DNA of 64,000 nucleotides from an uncultured Alistipes sp. GTDB lineage: Bacteria > Bacteroidota > Bacteroidia > Bacteroidales > Rikenellaceae. The notes below the pieces were generated by a model that ran no database searches, was not told where the DNA came from, and was given only the letters and a program-made list of their open reading frames with translations. The stretch lies in NCBI GenBank assembly GCA_937911745.1, contig CALDPX010000008.1, positions 1 through 64,000 on the forward strand. Reading direction: 5' to 3'. Within the stretch, counting starts at the first letter, position 1, and every line of letters begins with the position of its first letter. The translations under genes and the position numbers were made by a program. Positions 43,101-52,219 of this stretch are shown here, one piece after another.

Positions 43101-43243
43101 GTAGCACCAATGATGGGCTCGCCTTTGGCATCTTTCACAACACCCGATACGGATATCGTCTGTGCGAAGGTGGTAACACTGAATGCAAACAGCGCAACTA
43201 CCAACGAAAATGCCTTTCTAAAACTTAGTAACTGTTTTACCAT
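40178..43243 (-). CDS. susC: SusC-type TonB-dependent starch transporter
   Basis: 1021 residues from MVKQLLSF, chosen because it gives a clean Sec signal (ending TTFAQ); the upstream in-frame extension crosses the promoter palindrome. Carboxypeptidase-like domain (ISVSGVVKDAKGEPIIGATV), plug (IEEIVMIGYGVAKKDDLTGS, TIRIRGAASLNASNDPLIVI) and barrel ending SLRLSLNF. It imports malto-oligosaccharides across the outer membrane. Confidence 0.94.
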   Translation of the reverse strand: MVKQLLSFRKAFSLVVALFAFSVTTFAQTISVSGVVKDAKGEPIIGATVVDAKTNLGTITSYDGSYTINVDKNATLWVSYVGYTDIYEPVAGRSTINFTLEESAQQIEEIVMIGYGVAKKDDLTGSVVAIKAEDMNRGAVVSTQDMMQGKVPGLQIIPGDGGPNSGSTIRIRGAASLNASNDPLIVIDGVPVASDAGSGMANPLSLVNPNDIESFTVLKDASAAAIYGSRASNGVIIITTKKGSGNKPTISYNGSYSVSVNSNTMQVMSPEQFREHINTTFDEGSNARKDAEKYMGTANTDWQSLIFRPALSHDHSVSIYGNDKNNNVYDELPYRASIGYTNQQGTLQTSDFDRATIDVNLSPKYLDEHLTVSVNAKGVYTHQTYADGGAVGAAAFFNPTIEPYWYNEDGTIDYTTTNGFYNVGDGRGETFAPNTLAGVNPLSLLYDVDKYSSTYRGLGNVAIDYKVHGFEALRFNLNLGGDWSKTQEFDGVKKGSVQAYRDSEAVGWGKHTKKVWLRQNKVLDFYTNYNESIGDHNIDAMVGYSWQHFYSADRSVTYYNETNEQYEKSTGVWGREESYLVSFYGRLNYSYASRYLLTVTLRADGSSKFAKGNRWGYFPSAAFAWNVLNEEFMQTQDLVSTMKVRLGYGTTGQQEIGNYKYLARYTLSENDLSHMVNMGYDKDGNPIYSHMLSPSAYDPNIRWESTTTYNIGVDFGFLDGLVEGSVDVYRRDTNDLLNWVTVPMGSNFGTNLLTNVGSMRNEGVEFSLDFNPIRTATQSLRIGFNGTFQDTYFTKLNKTDDPDYAIFMNSPGTGTGGNDLQMHTVGSAPYTFYAYKQGYTDGKPVQEGFYDLNGNGKIDEGDRYNTGKSPAPDFFFGVNLKYTYKNWDFGFNGHGSVGNYVFNSFYACHAASTIDTRGGLSNFATTVLRTGWTSPTSEKQDRSDLYIEDASFFRLDDINVGYTFDKLGNSDIQMRLAAGVQNVFVLTKYSGVDPEVSGVAGIDGTIWPRPRIFSLRLSLNF

Positions 43244-43288
43244 AAGCGATTGTTTAGTTGATTTATTAAGTAGTTTATGTCTCTTTGG

Positions 43289-43311
43289 TTTTGCCAAGTT
43301 TGGCAAAAATA
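43289..43311 (-). promoter_or_regulatory. susC promoter box overlapping a palindrome
   Basis: On the minus strand TATTTTTG (43304-43311) matches the -7 consensus. It runs into the palindrome TTTTGCCAA-AC-TTGGCAAAA (43289-43308). The palindrome would sit at the transcription start, suiting an operator or 5' hairpin. Confidence 0.5.
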
Positions 43312-43412
43312 ACATTTTAATTGTAAATATAGGTATTGACGCTCTATTTGGTTGGTTTTGGGGGACAAACCACCCGTTTTGGGGGACGGGTGGAGTCTCC
43401 TTTCAACCTTTT

Positions 43413-45716
43413 TTACCTACCAGAATAAGCTATCATATCCTTAATCATTTGGTTAAGTTCCTTCTCTTGGAGAAGTTCCTCAACCGTCACGTGCATCCTA
43501 TAACGCCAATAGTGGTTGGGGATTGCGGGGATATTGATACGCTCGCTATCCACATCCTCTTTGCGCACCCTCTCGTCCATCGACAACCAATCCTGCAATG
43601 GGAGAATTGTGAGTGCCGCGGGCGACAAAAGGTGGTTATTTACAATCGTGCGGCAAATCTCGCCATTAGCCTCAGCGGGAGCCTCGCCCTGTTTCCAGAG
43701 AATGTCGTTGTAGAACGCCTGAGTAGTTGCCCTATCCTCGCGCCACCAGCCGCGGATGGTGCTTGTGTCGTGCGAGCCTGTGGTGCAGACCGAAGCGTAG
43801 GGGTAGCGGTTGGTATAGCCGAACTTGTTTTTGGGGTCCTTAGGCATACGCTGTACCTCCAACGAGAGAATGCCGAGGTTCTGCATAACAGGACCTACGC
43901 AGTCGGGAACCATACCGAGGTCCTCGCCGCAGCACATCATCTCGGTAGCATCCACAAGTGCGGGGAGTTTCTCCATTGCGAGTGCGCCCCAGAAATCGTT
44001 GTGACGGCGATAGAAGAAGTCGTTGTAGAGTTCGTTGAACCTATCTTTCTCCCACTGTGAGAGCCACTGGTAACTCTTGGTGTGCTGTGCCGAAATACGG
44101 GGGTGGAAATGTCCGGGTTTGCGGGGGTCCTCAATAAAGAGCACCTCGCCCGTAAGACCAAACAGAGCATTTTTAACCCTGTCGTTCTTGTCGCCCAAAG
44201 CCTCTGCAATCTGACGCTGGGTGCGGTACTCGGGTTTCAGCTCAAAGTAGCCATTATCCTTAGGATTGAGATAGGGGGTCCAATCCTCGCCGCCAAAGTA
44301 TTCGCCGAGGTAGTCCCAGTGGATTTGGGGCTCCACATACCTCTCGCGATTCATTGGCATACCCCTCTGAGCCAACTCTTCGTAGCTGAAAGGCATTGCG
44401 GGATTGAAATATCCGAGCAAGCCTACAATCGACTCCATAGGAATCTCCCAAATGCGGAAGAAGCCAAGAATATGGTCGATGCGGTACAGGTCGAAGTAGT
44501 CTGCCATCTTCTCGAAGCGGCGTTTCCACCAAGCATAGCCATCCTGAGCCATTACCTCCCAATTGTAGGTGGGGAAGCCCCAGTTCTGACCGTCTGCCGA
44601 GAAGTCATCGGGTGGAGCACCCGCCTGACAGTTCATATTGAAGAGCCTTGCATCGCTCCAAGCCTCCACCGAGTCGCGCGAGATGCCGATTGGAATATCG
44701 CCTTTGAGCACTACACCCAACGAGCGGCAATACTCCACGCTCTCTTTGAGCTGACGGTCGAGTTGGTACTGCAACCAATAGTAGAGAGCCACCTTCGAGT
44801 ACTCTTTCGAGGCGGGATCGATGAGTTTCTCAACGAGTTTTTTGGAGTAGTTAGCCTCCTTGCCCCACTCGTGGAAGTTAGCCGTACCCTTCTTATCTCT
44901 CAGGTAGCAGAAGGCAGCGTAGTTGTCGAGCCAATCTTTGTTTGCCTCATAGAATTTCGCAAAAGCCTTAGTCGCCAACGTGCGTTTGCCACTCTTGGCA
45001 AAAGCCTTGCGGATGAACTCGAATTTCATCTTCACAACGGCGTCATAGTCGCACAATTCCAGCGCATTGAGTCTATCCATCTCCTCGCCCTCGGCTCCGA
45101 GTTCGCGGATTGAGAGGTAGAGGGGGTTGAGTGCAAAAATGGAGATTGCGCTATAAGGATACGAGTCTTTCCAAGTGAAGGTTTGGGTGGTGTCGTTGAT
45201 GGGGAGAATCTGGATAATCTTCTGACCCGTAGCGGCAGCCCACTCGCCCATCTTCTTCAAATCCACAAAGTCGCCAATACCCTGGCTCTGCTCGGTGCGG
45301 AGCGAGAAAACGGGAATTGCCACACCTGCGCCCTTCCAGTCGAAGTTGCCGCGGAAAGTGGCGTCAATCTGTTCGCTCTCCATCTCGCCACAAACATAGT
45401 AGCGGCGGTTGTAACCATCCTCCCACCATGTCTGACCATTCTCCTTGATGATGAACTTGTACTCAAACTCGTCGCCCAATTTTGCGAGGTCGAGATTGAG
45501 AGTCCAATAGGGGTACGAGGAGAGCGACAGGGGTACTGCCTTCTCTACATTCCAAGCACCGAGAGCCTCGTTGCTACCGATGATATAAAGCCTCTGCGAG
45601 GGGCGTGCTGCGGGAGCATATACCCTGAACGAAAGACGGTGCTTTGCCCTGCACTGCGCCTCCTTCTCGCGGGGGAAGAAGGTCGCAAAGGGCGAAGTTT
45701 CATAGATATTTTTCAT
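43413..45716 (-). CDS. malQ: 4-alpha-glucanotransferase with N-terminal CBM20
   Basis: 767 residues without a signal peptide, so cytoplasmic. Residues about 25-130 are a CBM20 starch-binding domain (YIIGSNEALGAWNVEKAVPL, YKFIIKENGQTWWEDG). GH77 catalytic domain: nucleophile in FDLYRIDHILGFFRIWEIP near residue 410, acid/base in GEDLGMVPD near 597, and the third acid in SHDTSTIRGWW near 649. It disproportionates malto-oligosaccharides. The layout recalls DPE2-type enzymes but with a single CBM20. 30 bp downstream of susA in one operon. Confidence 0.93.
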   Translation of the reverse strand: MKNIYETSPFATFFPREKEAQCRAKHRLSFRVYAPAARPSQRLYIIGSNEALGAWNVEKAVPLSLSSYPYWTLNLDLAKLGDEFEYKFIIKENGQTWWEDGYNRRYYVCGEMESEQIDATFRGNFDWKGAGVAIPVFSLRTEQSQGIGDFVDLKKMGEWAAATGQKIIQILPINDTTQTFTWKDSYPYSAISIFALNPLYLSIRELGAEGEEMDRLNALELCDYDAVVKMKFEFIRKAFAKSGKRTLATKAFAKFYEANKDWLDNYAAFCYLRDKKGTANFHEWGKEANYSKKLVEKLIDPASKEYSKVALYYWLQYQLDRQLKESVEYCRSLGVVLKGDIPIGISRDSVEAWSDARLFNMNCQAGAPPDDFSADGQNWGFPTYNWEVMAQDGYAWWKRRFEKMADYFDLYRIDHILGFFRIWEIPMESIVGLLGYFNPAMPFSYEELAQRGMPMNRERYVEPQIHWDYLGEYFGGEDWTPYLNPKDNGYFELKPEYRTQRQIAEALGDKNDRVKNALFGLTGEVLFIEDPRKPGHFHPRISAQHTKSYQWLSQWEKDRFNELYNDFFYRRHNDFWGALAMEKLPALVDATEMMCCGEDLGMVPDCVGPVMQNLGILSLEVQRMPKDPKNKFGYTNRYPYASVCTTGSHDTSTIRGWWREDRATTQAFYNDILWKQGEAPAEANGEICRTIVNNHLLSPAALTILPLQDWLSMDERVRKEDVDSERINIPAIPNHYWRYRMHVTVEELLQEKELNQMIKDMIAYSGR

Positions 45717-45745
45717 CTGTCTTTTTTTATGTTATTATCTTGTTG

Positions 45746-47584
45746 TTACTTAACAAATTCGATTACATCGCAGCCATAGCCCTCGATAACCTCGGAGCCA
45801 CCTGCTACCACCTCTGCGCCGCTGAGAATGCTGCAACCCTTTGCTCCCTCGGGGATAACCTCCTCGTAGTCGCTCCAAGTGAGTTTGCGACCCTCGGGCG
45901 AGAAGTTTGTGATGGTCAGCACCACCTTCTCTTCGTTGTGACGAGCAAAGACGTAGAGGTTGTCGGTGCGATAGAACTGTGTGAGTTTGCCGCTGTGCAA
46001 AACGGGCTCCGAGGTGCGATAGCGGAGCAACGTACGGGTATGCTCAAAGGCTGCCTGCTCATCGGCGCTCCTACCCTCGGCAGTAAACTTATTGTTCTGG
46101 TCGCCCTTCCAGCCGCCCTCGAACTCCTTACGAGCGCCTCCGTGACCCTGCGAAAGGTCGCTCGAACGCATCATAATCTCCGTACCATAGAGCAACTGAG
46201 GCACACCACGAGTGGTGGCGATGATTGCCATACCTATTTTATATTTGCGCAAATCGCCCTCTACGGTGTCGGCAAAGCGTTCAATGTCGTGGTTGTCGAG
46301 GAAGGTAAGGAGTGTGTTAGGATTGCCATAGAGGAAGTCCTGCATGATAGAGGTATAGACACCGTGACCGCCCCACATCCAGCCATCGGGCTGCTTGGAC
46401 AGACCTTGTGCAATTTTCTCTTGCAGGGGGAAGTCCATAACCGAAGGCAGACCGCTCGAATAGCCATCGCGGTTGTTGCTGTCGCCCTCCCAATAGGCGC
46501 AGATGGCGGGAACAGAGTTCCAGCACTCGCCCACAATGTTGAGGTTGGGATATTCGTTCAGAATTGAGCGAGTCCAGCGAGCCATAGCCCATTTGTTGTT
46601 GTAGGGGAAGGTATCTACCCTAAGACCATCCAAGTCTGCCCACTCAATCCACCAGCAGTAGAGTTGGGTGTAGTAGTTGAGCACCAGAGGATTTTCCAAG
46701 TTCGTATCGGGCATTGAGTAGTCAAACCAGCCCTCCTCCATCATCTTCTGGTCGCGCGAGGAGCGGTTTATGGGGTCAGCCTGCATCATCCAGCCGTGGT
46801 TGGTAATGAGGGGTTTGTCGCCATTGTGCACCCAATCGCTCGAAGGGAAGTCGCCTGCCCACCAATGAGCCGTACCGCAGTGGTTGGTTACAACATCAAA
46901 AATCATCTTGATACCCCTCTTGTGAGCCTCTGCAACCAACTCTTTGTAGAGTTCGTTGGAGCCATAGCGGGGGTCGATACGGTAGTAGTCCGAGGTGGAG
47001 TAGCCGTGGTAGGAGGCAAAGCCCTCGTTGTCGAGTGTGAGGGGGGTGTTCCAGATTGCCGTAACGCCCAAGTCGGCAAGGTAGTCGAGGTGGTCTATGA
47101 TACCCTGAATGTCGCCACCGTGACGACCGAAGGGCTCCTTGCGGTTGCAGCCCTCGGCGCACTCGGCAACAGTGTCGTTAGACTCATCGCCATTGGCAAA
47201 CCTATCGGGCATAATCAGATACACCACATCCTTTGCACTAAAACTCTCCCTCTCTGCCGAACCCTCGCGGCGGGTGTCGATATGGTACGAGAAGGTGTGA
47301 GTTTTGCGACCTTTGGTGAGTGTGATGTTCCAATCGCCAGCCTTCCTTACGTCCAAATCGAGGAAGAGATAGTTTGGATTATCGGTACGAATTGTGCCTT
47401 TCAGATACAGACCTTCTTCCTCTACCGACACTTCCGAGGAGGCGATATCTTCGCCGTGCAACATCAGTTGCAAGGGTGTCTTCATATCGGTCCACCACGA
47501 AAGAGGCTCCACTCGGTCCACCTTTTGCGCACTCAGCGAGAGGGCGCAAAGGGTGGTCATAAGTGTTATAAAAAGTCGTTTCAT
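45746..47584 (-). CDS. susA: Neopullulanase-type GH13 (SusA-like), periplasmic
   Basis: 612 residues with a Sec signal (LSLSAQ), no lipobox. N-terminal cyclomaltodextrinase-type domain (VDRVEPLSWWTDMKTPLQLM), then the GH13 barrel: DVVYLIMPDRFANGD, FDVVTNHCG, nucleophile in GLRVDTFPYN near residue 324, acid/base in NIVGECWNS near 351 and FLDNHDIERF near 433. SusA cleaves imported malto-oligosaccharides in the periplasm. It is followed by malQ. Confidence 0.92.
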   Translation of the reverse strand: MKRLFITLMTTLCALSLSAQKVDRVEPLSWWTDMKTPLQLMLHGEDIASSEVSVEEEGLYLKGTIRTDNPNYLFLDLDVRKAGDWNITLTKGRKTHTFSYHIDTRREGSAERESFSAKDVVYLIMPDRFANGDESNDTVAECAEGCNRKEPFGRHGGDIQGIIDHLDYLADLGVTAIWNTPLTLDNEGFASYHGYSTSDYYRIDPRYGSNELYKELVAEAHKRGIKMIFDVVTNHCGTAHWWAGDFPSSDWVHNGDKPLITNHGWMMQADPINRSSRDQKMMEEGWFDYSMPDTNLENPLVLNYYTQLYCWWIEWADLDGLRVDTFPYNNKWAMARWTRSILNEYPNLNIVGECWNSVPAICAYWEGDSNNRDGYSSGLPSVMDFPLQEKIAQGLSKQPDGWMWGGHGVYTSIMQDFLYGNPNTLLTFLDNHDIERFADTVEGDLRKYKIGMAIIATTRGVPQLLYGTEIMMRSSDLSQGHGGARKEFEGGWKGDQNNKFTAEGRSADEQAAFEHTRTLLRYRTSEPVLHSGKLTQFYRTDNLYVFARHNEEKVVLTITNFSPEGRKLTWSDYEEVIPEGAKGCSILSGAEVVAGGSEVIEGYGCDVIEFVK

Positions 47585-47610
47585 TGTTATACTTTCCGGT
47601 TAAGTTTCTA

Positions 47611-50187
47611 TTAGTTTACCCTACCGAGAACAACAAACTCATGGGGTTTGAGCGTGACACTATGGGTCGAGCCCAAGGTAACCTTAGCACCAGTGATAAT
47701 GTTGGTCCACTCACCCGTCTGAGGAACATCCACACTTGTGGTCTTGGTCTCCGTAGTGCTCTGGTTTGCCACCACGATGACAGCACCATGCTCGTTGCTC
47801 AGCACGAGAGTCTTACCAGCCATTGCACCACTACCAACACTCCATTTCTTGCGCTGAGTATCACCCGAATCAGACGAGAAAATTTCGGGATTGTCAGTAC
47901 GGAACGAAATAATCTTCGAGAGATTATCGTAGAGAGCCTTGCGATTGGCATTCTCGTGGTAACCGAGGGTCCAAGCAACGGGTTTCTCGCCTGTGCGGTC
48001 GTTGTAGTCGATGGAGTAGTCGTATGCCAACTCACCAAACTGCCAAATCATCTTAGGATAGGGCGAGAGGAATTCCAAAGCATACATACCCGTAAGTTGG
48101 TTGGTCGTTGCTACGGAGGGAACGTTTTTGAGAGCGCCGTTGCCATAAGTCTTCATTTTGTAGGCAACCCTCTCTTCGTCGTGGCTCTCGGCATAGCCTA
48201 CTCGACCATAGGCGCTAATGCCCGAAAAATCGCTACTTGAAGGCCATCCCATACCGCTCTCACAAGATGCGTGGTTGATATTGCGCCAAAGCATAATATC
48301 CTTGTAGGCAGCAAGTTCATTCTCCTCTTTCGTGTCACAGAAGTGCTCGAAGATGATGTAGGCATCATCTGCCACCTCGCGAATGGCGTCGGCATACTCT
48401 TTGAGCCAACCAATACGCTCAGCCGAATAGCCGCCTGCATCGTAGTTCGAAGGATTCTGAACGATACCTTTGGTTAGATCGAAGCGATAACCGTCAATGT
48501 TATACTCTTCGAGCCAGAACTGCAACACATCTTTGAAGTAGGAGCGAGTCTTGGCATAGGAGTGGTTGAAGTCGTGATATACGTTGAAGTTGTGTTTAGC
48601 CACTTCATTAAAGAATGGGTTGTCAGAGGCAGTGCAGTTCTTCGAGGAGTTCCACCACATCTTAGCCCAGGGGAACTGACCCGTAGCGTGGTTGAACACA
48701 ACATCCAAAATCACAGCAATACCCCTCTTGTGGCACTCATCAATAAACTCCTTGTAGTCCTCCTTTGTACCGTAAGCCTTGTCGGGAGCGAAGTAGAAAC
48801 AAGGGTTGTAACCCCACGAATTGTTGCCATCAAACTCCTGAATAGGCATCAACTCAATAGCATTCACACCAAGAGTTTCAAGATAGTCGAGTTTCTCGGT
48901 AACGGCATCCATAGAGCCCTCCTCGGTAAAGTCGCGAATGAGCAACTCATAGATGATAAGCGAGTGACGATTAGGACGCTCGAAGTTGGTTACTGTCCAG
49001 TTGTAAACATCCTCGGATGTGGAGAATACCGACACAATATCGGTGGTATTTGCGGGATACTCTTTCAAATTGGGATATATCTCGTAGTGCTCGTTAATCC
49101 ACTTGTCGTTCCAGGGGTCGAGAATCTTCTCGCAATAGGGATCGCCCACGCGGACTTTGCCGTCTACCAAGAATTGGTAAGCATACTCAGTGTTGGGTTG
49201 CAAGTCGCTAACGGTAGTCCAGAAGTAGTTGCCATCTTTCTTCATGAGGTAGGCGTTAGAGGGGGCAAACTTGTTGAAGTCGCCAAGCAGAATAACCTGT
49301 TTCTTGCCGGGAGCATAGATTACAAATGTAGCCTCCGAGCCCTCGACAGTAACACCCTCTTTCACACCTGTCGGACGGCTCTGACTTTCGGTCGCACCCA
49401 ATGCGGCAACGAGTACCTTCTCGGTAACACTTGCGCCTTTCTGGTCGTAAGCAGTTGCCTCGAAGAGCATATCACCAGCCTCAGCAACGTTGTGAACATA
49501 GACAATCTCGTCCTTATCTTCAACACTCTCAATAGCAGAACCATTGAGAGAAAGTTCGATACTCTTGGCATTCTGTGCCACAACCTTTACGGTGAACTCA
49601 TCACCTACCGACACAATGTCACCATTGGCGGGTGAAACAAAAGAGACAACAAGTTCGGAATCGTCAACAAGTTCCACCAAGATATCCTTACCCTCATCTT
49701 TGACCTCTTTGGTACCACCACTTGTACGGAACACAAATGCCAAGTGGGTAACCTCCTCGTCTGCGGGTACGCCATAGAATCCCCTTACTCCACCGGTGAT
49801 AACAAGGCCATAGATGCCTTTGCCGATATGCGTAAGCAAGCAGTCGGCAGCGTCCTCATTCCAAGCGTGTTTCACATATTTCCAGTCACCAGCTGTGGCG
49901 CTATTATTGGTCAGCACACCCGTGTGAGCATAAAGTTTCTCACCGGGAGTAATCGAAGTGCCCTGGGTATTCACAACAACCACAAAGTCGGTGGTTGCGT
50001 CAGGCGAAACAAGCGATGGAATAGTGCTGATAAGGGACCAATCCAACGAGGGATCGATGTCATCGGTGTTATAGCCATTGCCATTGATGGGATCCTCGCT
50101 GAACTGACCGCAGGCTGTCATAAGCGATACGACTGCCAACAAAGCCAAACTCAAAGACTTGATTGTGCTAAAAAACATCCTTTTCAT
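47611..50187 (-). CDS. GH13 alpha-amylase lipoprotein with N-terminal modules
   Basis: 858 residues. Signal ending SLMTAC, then GQFSEDPINGNGYNTDD, acidic as for surface export. N-terminal beta modules (about 55-260) are followed by a CBM48-like domain (about 285-370, FVIYAPGKKQVILLGDFNKF). GH13 barrel: GYNPCFYFAPDKAYG, DVVFNHATG, nucleophile in GYRFDLTKG near residue 569, acid/base in IIFEHF near 614 and AESHDEERV near 669. Probably the surface endo-amylase (SusG role), though domain order differs from SusG. A debranching specificity is possible. Confidence 0.87.
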   Translation of the reverse strand: MKRMFFSTIKSLSLALLAVVSLMTACGQFSEDPINGNGYNTDDIDPSLDWSLISTIPSLVSPDATTDFVVVVNTQGTSITPGEKLYAHTGVLTNNSATAGDWKYVKHAWNEDAADCLLTHIGKGIYGLVITGGVRGFYGVPADEEVTHLAFVFRTSGGTKEVKDEGKDILVELVDDSELVVSFVSPANGDIVSVGDEFTVKVVAQNAKSIELSLNGSAIESVEDKDEIVYVHNVAEAGDMLFEATAYDQKGASVTEKVLVAALGATESQSRPTGVKEGVTVEGSEATFVIYAPGKKQVILLGDFNKFAPSNAYLMKKDGNYFWTTVSDLQPNTEYAYQFLVDGKVRVGDPYCEKILDPWNDKWINEHYEIYPNLKEYPANTTDIVSVFSTSEDVYNWTVTNFERPNRHSLIIYELLIRDFTEEGSMDAVTEKLDYLETLGVNAIELMPIQEFDGNNSWGYNPCFYFAPDKAYGTKEDYKEFIDECHKRGIAVILDVVFNHATGQFPWAKMWWNSSKNCTASDNPFFNEVAKHNFNVYHDFNHSYAKTRSYFKDVLQFWLEEYNIDGYRFDLTKGIVQNPSNYDAGGYSAERIGWLKEYADAIREVADDAYIIFEHFCDTKEENELAAYKDIMLWRNINHASCESGMGWPSSSDFSGISAYGRVGYAESHDEERVAYKMKTYGNGALKNVPSVATTNQLTGMYALEFLSPYPKMIWQFGELAYDYSIDYNDRTGEKPVAWTLGYHENANRKALYDNLSKIISFRTDNPEIFSSDSGDTQRKKWSVGSGAMAGKTLVLSNEHGAVIVVANQSTTETKTTSVDVPQTGEWTNIITGAKVTLGSTHSVTLKPHEFVVLGRVN

Positions 50188-50209
50188 AGCGTAATATTAT
50201 GATTGATTA

Positions 50210-51565
50210 TTACTTATTTTTCTTTGTTCCAATACCAAAAACTGCTATCGCACCCAGCACAAGCGAGATACCCGCAATCAGCAACATCACAGCCTGACCA
50301 CTCTGTACCATTGTACCATTTTCGAGTGCCACCATCTCGCCACCGAAGGTCTTGAAGAGGAATCCACCAACAAGTGCAGCTACAATCTGGGGCAGGCAGA
50401 TGGTGCAGTTGAACAAACCAAGATAGGTACCCATCGACTTACCCGAAAGCGAGTTGGTCAGCATTGCAAAAGGCATAGCAAGCATAGCTGCCCAAGCACA
50501 ACCAATCAACAAGAACGACACAAACAGAAGGTATTGGTCGTGGATGAAATAGGTCGAGATGAAGCCCGCAGCACCGAGCAAAAGGCTCAGCGAATATGCA
50601 ACCTTCTCGCGACGGAACAAGGGCAGAACCAAAGCCCAAAGAATGGAGCCCACTGCCTGAACGGCAAACAATACGCCTGTCCAGTCGCCTGCGCTTTGGA
50701 ATGCAGCGGACTTAGCGTCTACCGTACCCCAAACATTCTCGGCAATGGCGCCTGTGGTGTTGTTCCACATGTAGAGGAACGCAAACCAGCAGAAGAACTG
50801 CACAAGACCAATCTGCCAGAAAGCCTTGGGAGCGCGAAGAAGCAGCGTGAAGATGTTGGTCTTCTCCTTCTTCTCCTCCTTCTCGGCAGGTTTGATGCCG
50901 TGGAACTCGGCATACTCCTCGGGGTTCATCTCCTTAACCTTCACGCCCGTAAAGAGCACGCAAAGGATGAGAATTGCCGCACCGATATAGAACGACCAAG
51001 TTACCGAAGGGGGAATCATACCCTCGGGTGCGGTGTTCTTAATGCCAATCCAAGTAAAGAAGTAGGGGAAGAGGTAGCCAACAAGCGAACCGGCGTTGCA
51101 GAGCATACTCTGGATGGAGTACGCCTTAGTCTTCTGCTCCTCGTTCACCATATCGCCAACCATCATCTTGAAGGGCTGCATAGCCATATTGATCGAGGTA
51201 TCCAAGAGCATCAGCATAATAGCACCGAAACCGAGAGCAGCCTTGACCGTAAGGTTGAAACTACCCGAGTTGGGCAGAAGAGCCATAACGATAACTGCTA
51301 CGATGGAACCAACGTAGAGGTAGGGTTTGCGGCGACCAAGGCGACACCAAGTCTTGTCGCTCATAGCACCCACGATGGGCTGCACGATCATACCCATAAG
51401 AGGAGGCAACACCCAGAAGAAACTTAGGGTGTGGGGATCTGCACCAAGGGTTGCGAAAATGCGACTAATGTTGGCACTTTGGAGTGCGTAGGCAATCTGC
51501 ACACCGAAGAATCCGAAACTCAGATTCCACATCTGCCAAAAGGATAGATTTCTTTTGTTACTCAT
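50210..51565 (-). CDS. GPH/SLC45-type sugar transporter (MFS), probably maltose/maltodextrin
   Basis: 451 residues, 12 predicted membrane helices, start MSNKRNLSFW; the upstream in-frame ATG would add a charged non-membrane leader. The loop 2-3 signature (GAMSDKTWCRLGRRKPYLY) is of the glycoside-pentoside-hexuronide/sucrose-transporter type. As first gene of the operon with the amylases and MalQ, it should carry maltose or short maltodextrins across the inner membrane. Substrate is inferred from context. Confidence 0.82.
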   Translation of the reverse strand: MSNKRNLSFWQMWNLSFGFFGVQIAYALQSANISRIFATLGADPHTLSFFWVLPPLMGMIVQPIVGAMSDKTWCRLGRRKPYLYVGSIVAVIVMALLPNSGSFNLTVKAALGFGAIMLMLLDTSINMAMQPFKMMVGDMVNEEQKTKAYSIQSMLCNAGSLVGYLFPYFFTWIGIKNTAPEGMIPPSVTWSFYIGAAILILCVLFTGVKVKEMNPEEYAEFHGIKPAEKEEKKEKTNIFTLLLRAPKAFWQIGLVQFFCWFAFLYMWNNTTGAIAENVWGTVDAKSAAFQSAGDWTGVLFAVQAVGSILWALVLPLFRREKVAYSLSLLLGAAGFISTYFIHDQYLLFVSFLLIGCAWAAMLAMPFAMLTNSLSGKSMGTYLGLFNCTICLPQIVAALVGGFLFKTFGGEMVALENGTMVQSGQAVMLLIAGISLVLGAIAVFGIGTKKNK

Positions 51566-51794
51566 CTTTTTTGTGTTTATAGTTTTGTTTTTGTTTGTTT
51601 CGTTTTTGGGTGTTGCTCTTTGTGGCTTTCGGCTCCATCTTGGGCTACTCTCGGGACTCACCCACCCACCCTTACACACCTATTTATTATAATAAAACTT
51701 TGCAATATACGTTTTTTCACCGAAACAGCCGCAAAATTTTGACGAATGGCATATTTTTAGTGACGAGCTAAGAGAAAAAATGTTCCAAAAAAGG

Positions 51795-51825
51795 TTTGCA
51801 ATCCCGCAAAAAAGTACTATCTTTG
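51795..51825 (+). promoter_or_regulatory. Promoter of the small membrane protein/LytTR operon
   Basis: TTTG (51795-51798), exactly 19 nt, TATCTTTG (51818-51825): full consensus. It fixes the downstream start at 51855. Confidence 0.85.
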
Positions 51826-51854
51826 AAAACCTAAATCAAATTTTTTTCAACCTG

Positions 51855-52208
51855 ATGGACGCAAAACTCAACAAATGCAGTTGGATAATCCACCTCTTTG
51901 CCGTAGCGCACGCCATCTCATCGTTTGCGATGGGACAATGGGGGTTAGATGACGAAATTTTACTCTCGTTACTGACCATCTCTACCATTGTTTTGATTGC
52001 ATACATCTACAAGGTTCCACTCGAAGTGTCGGCGGCGCTGGCTGTTTTGTGTTGTTTTGCGGGGTACTATCTGGGCACCCTTGGGGGCAAATGGCTTACC
52101 GCCTCAGGTATTGATTTTCTCATCAAATACTCCAACGAAATAACCACCTTTGTGGTTACCGAAATTCTCGGTTGGTCGGCAACCATAATTGCGGCTAAAC
52201 GCAACTAA
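51855..52208 (+). CDS. Small four-helix membrane protein, unknown
   Basis: 117 residues from MDAKLNKC; an earlier in-frame ATG lies upstream of the promoter. Mostly hydrophobic: segments near 8-26, 32-50, 53-78 and 95-112 (ILLSLLTISTIVLIAYIY, AALAVLCCFAGYYLG). 11 bp before the histidine kinase, so probably cotranscribed. It may assist sensing; no family recognised. Confidence 0.6.
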   Translation: MDAKLNKCSWIIHLFAVAHAISSFAMGQWGLDDEILLSLLTISTIVLIAYIYKVPLEVSAALAVLCCFAGYYLGTLGGKWLTASGIDFLIKYSNEITTFVVTEILGWSATIIAAKRN

Positions 52209-52219
52209 TACACAACGTT

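Noticed and set aside
51566..51679. Upstream ATG for the GPH transporter (51679)
   Set aside because: The 38 added residues are charged and lack membrane character; the ATG at 51565 gives the normal family N-terminus.
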